This document shows, piece by piece, positions 62,800 to 64,000 of a stretch of DNA of 64,000 nt. Where the stretch lies: the NCBI GenBank assembly GCA_963717135.1, contig CAVQVN010000009.1:1519672-1583671 (forward strand). Reading direction: 5' to 3'. A model generated the notes under the pieces. That model was not told the DNA's origin and ran no database searches. It saw only the letters and a program-made list of their open reading frames with translations. Positions within the stretch are counted from its first letter, which is position 1. Every line of letters begins with the position of its first letter. This stretch comes from UBA4744 sp963717135. GTDB lineage: Bacteria > Actinomycetota > Acidimicrobiia > Spongiisociales > UBA4744. The position numbers and the translations under genes are program-made.

Positions 62800-63953
62800 A
62801 TGGCTCACATAAGAAGACATCCCAGGATTCGGAATCGATGGCAGGCCGCTAGTCGATCCCTCCGGCAGGGAACGGGCCCGTAACTTTGCCCGGAAAGTGG
62901 ACGCTGACAAGTTCCTGGTAACCGTGGAGGTCGACAAGCTCAGGGGAGAATGGGTGGACCCCCGCCTGTTCAAGATCGCCTTCGGCGAGTGGGTTGAGCG
63001 CTGGTGGGGACCACCGCGCACCTCAAGCCATACACGCTCGAAGGGTACGAGAGCCCTTCTTCGCGTCCACATCCTCCCACGATTCGGGAACGCATCCCTC
63101 GGACGGATCCAACCGGTCGACATTTCGCGAATGGGTGTCTCAGCTGCACTCGGCTGGATTGAGCGCCTCCCGGACTCGTCAGGCGTACTACTTGGTCGCT
63201 CAGATCCTCAGGGCTGCCGTCGAATCCGGGTATCTCACCAAGACTCCATGCATCGAGTCTCTGTGCCAGGATGCAGCGACGCGATATGCGCTTCCTCACC
63301 GCCGAGGAGGTGCGACGGATCGCCGAGCGACGCGAGAGCCATATGGAACTCTCGTCTACACACTCGCCTACGGAGGACTCCGGTGGGGTGAAGCGTGTGC
63401 CCTGCGTCAAGGACGTTGCGAGTTGCTTCGGTCACGTCTTCACGTGGCCGAGTCGCTCTCGGAGATCCGGGGAGGGTTTCACTTTGGGCCAACGAAGACC
63501 TACCAGGTACGGGCCGTAGTAGTGCTCCCGGCCTTCCTCCGCGACCGCATTGCCGAGCACCTCTTCCGTCGCACCGATGCCGATCCCGATGCCTTGGTCT
63601 TCACAGCACCGAAGGGTGGACCGCTGCGCAGAAAGGAATTCGACGCGGGACATTGGAAGCCGGCACTGGAGGAAGCCGGCATCGAGCACCTCCGTGTCCA
63701 CGATCTCAGACACACCTCCGCGTCACTCCTCATCGCCACGGGAGCCAACCCGAAGGCGGTACAGGCACAACTGGGCCACTCTTCGATACAGGTACCTTTG
63801 ACCGCTACGGACACCTCTTCCCGTCCGAGGATGCAGGAAGCCCTCGCTGCTCGGATGGACGCGGTGTATCTCGAATCTCTGACGGACACTAGACGGACAC
63901 CTGACGGACACCAGGTCATAGATTTGCGAAATGGGCAAGCGCTCGTGAAATGA
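62800..63953 (+). pseudogene. Tyrosine integrase, multiply frameshifted
   Basis: The ATG at 62800 follows CAGGAGGGCGCA (MAHIRRHPRIRNRWQA). Recognisable segments then alternate between frames: FARKVDADKFLVTVEVDKLRGEWVDPRL and FGEWVERWW; TTAHLKPYTLEGYE; LLRVHILPRFGNASLGRIQPVDI; FREWVSQLHSAGLSASRTRQAYYLVAQILRAAV. These are followed by MRFLTAEEVRRIAER, YGGLRWGEACALR (catalytic Arg), HDLRHTSASLLIATGANPKAVQAQLGHSS (His-Arg...His), FDRYGHLFPSEDA (Tyr) and EALAARMD. At least eight shifts separate them, and the nucleophile Tyr segment is out of frame. As given it cannot make an active recombinase. Confidence 0.85.
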
Positions 63954-63959
63954 TGCAGT

Positions 63960-63994
63960 CTCCGAAAACCCTTGCGGCACAAGGGTTTTCGGAG
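63960..63994. terminator. Perfect 15-bp hairpin after the integrase
   Basis: CTCCGAAAACCCTTG (63960-63974) pairs completely with CAAGGGTTTTCGGAG (63980-63994) over a CGGCA loop, starting 7 bases past the integrase stop. It is a strong terminator-like structure. Because it lies near the expected right attachment site it could also mark the element border. Confidence 0.65.
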
Positions 63995-64000
63995 CTTTGG

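Larger units (their letters stand above)
46844..64000. mobile_element. Putative integrated mobilizable element (tRNA-Arg island), right end outside window
   Basis: From the tRNA-Arg fragment to the right edge the gene content changes to toxin-antitoxin, nuclease, two insertion sequences, a MobF relaxase, an excisionase and a tyrosine integrase next to the window end. By the geometry of tRNA integration the intact tRNA-Arg should lie just beyond 64000, close to the integrase. No type IV secretion genes are seen, so it is at most mobilizable. Many of its genes are broken. Confidence 0.65.

Overview
The window is high-GC, densely coded DNA from an actinobacterium. Evidence includes SARP/BTAD regulation, an F420-type (Ddn-like) oxidoreductase, an MbcA/ParS-type protein, frequent GTG/TTG starts and actinobacterial IS110/IS481 elements. 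An Acidimicrobiia-like lineage is possible, but no rRNA or other placing marker is present. Positions 1-46796 read as chromosome. From 46844 to beyond the right edge the DNA looks like an integrated genetic element.

Region 1 (1-21820) is a nitrogen/purine salvage locus. It resembles the E. coli ygeW-yqeA-ygfK-ssnA-xdhD cluster that recent work ties to anaerobic purine and urate breakdown. A GntR/UTRA regulator sits between a YgeW-type carbamoyltransferase and a forward run of aspartate-carbamoyltransferase-like protein, carbamate kinase, two fold-type II PLP enzymes, glutamate dehydrogenase and an unknown 130-residue protein. A reverse run xdhD-ssnA-ygfK encodes a molybdenum hydroxylase, an amidohydrolase and a large flavin/Fe-S electron-transfer protein. 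A forward run follows with a small thiamine-binding-like protein, an HTH protein and a complete BMP-type nucleoside/purine ABC importer. The inferred logic is import, hydroxylation and deamination of the ring, carbamoyl transfer to carbamoyl phosphate, ATP from carbamate kinase, and ammonia capture by GdhA.

Region 2 (21839-30618) holds metabolic and transport genes: a HisC-like aminotransferase, a TrkA-type ion channel with an unusual filter, a MOSC protein, a CrtI-like oxidoreductase, an SLC12-like transporter with a 5' frameshift, a DMT exporter, an SRPBCC protein and an orphan MbcA/ParS-like protein.

Region 3 (30822-46720) is surface and signalling: a secreted 5'-nucleotidase, a broken relic gene, and an operon of TasA-like protein, SipW-type signal peptidase and a CARDB repeat protein. 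Then come a secreted metalloprotease-like protein, a large membrane-spanning SARP-STAND-BMP fusion, a two-component system whose response regulator carries an in-frame TAG, and a trimethylamine-dehydrogenase-like flavoprotein.

Region 4 (46797-64000) starts at a 3' fragment of a tRNA-Arg gene, a typical displaced attachment site. It carries a MerR-DUF433/PIN-like toxin-antitoxin pair, a PD-(D/E)XK nuclease, an IS110 copy with a candidate bridge-RNA leader, several DUF4386-like membrane genes, SnoaL-like and Ddn-like proteins, a MobF relaxase-helicase, an IS481 copy, an excisionase and a heavily frameshifted tyrosine integrase. Many elements here are broken, so it is probably a decaying mobilizable element. 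Assembly error near the contig end could also explain part of this.
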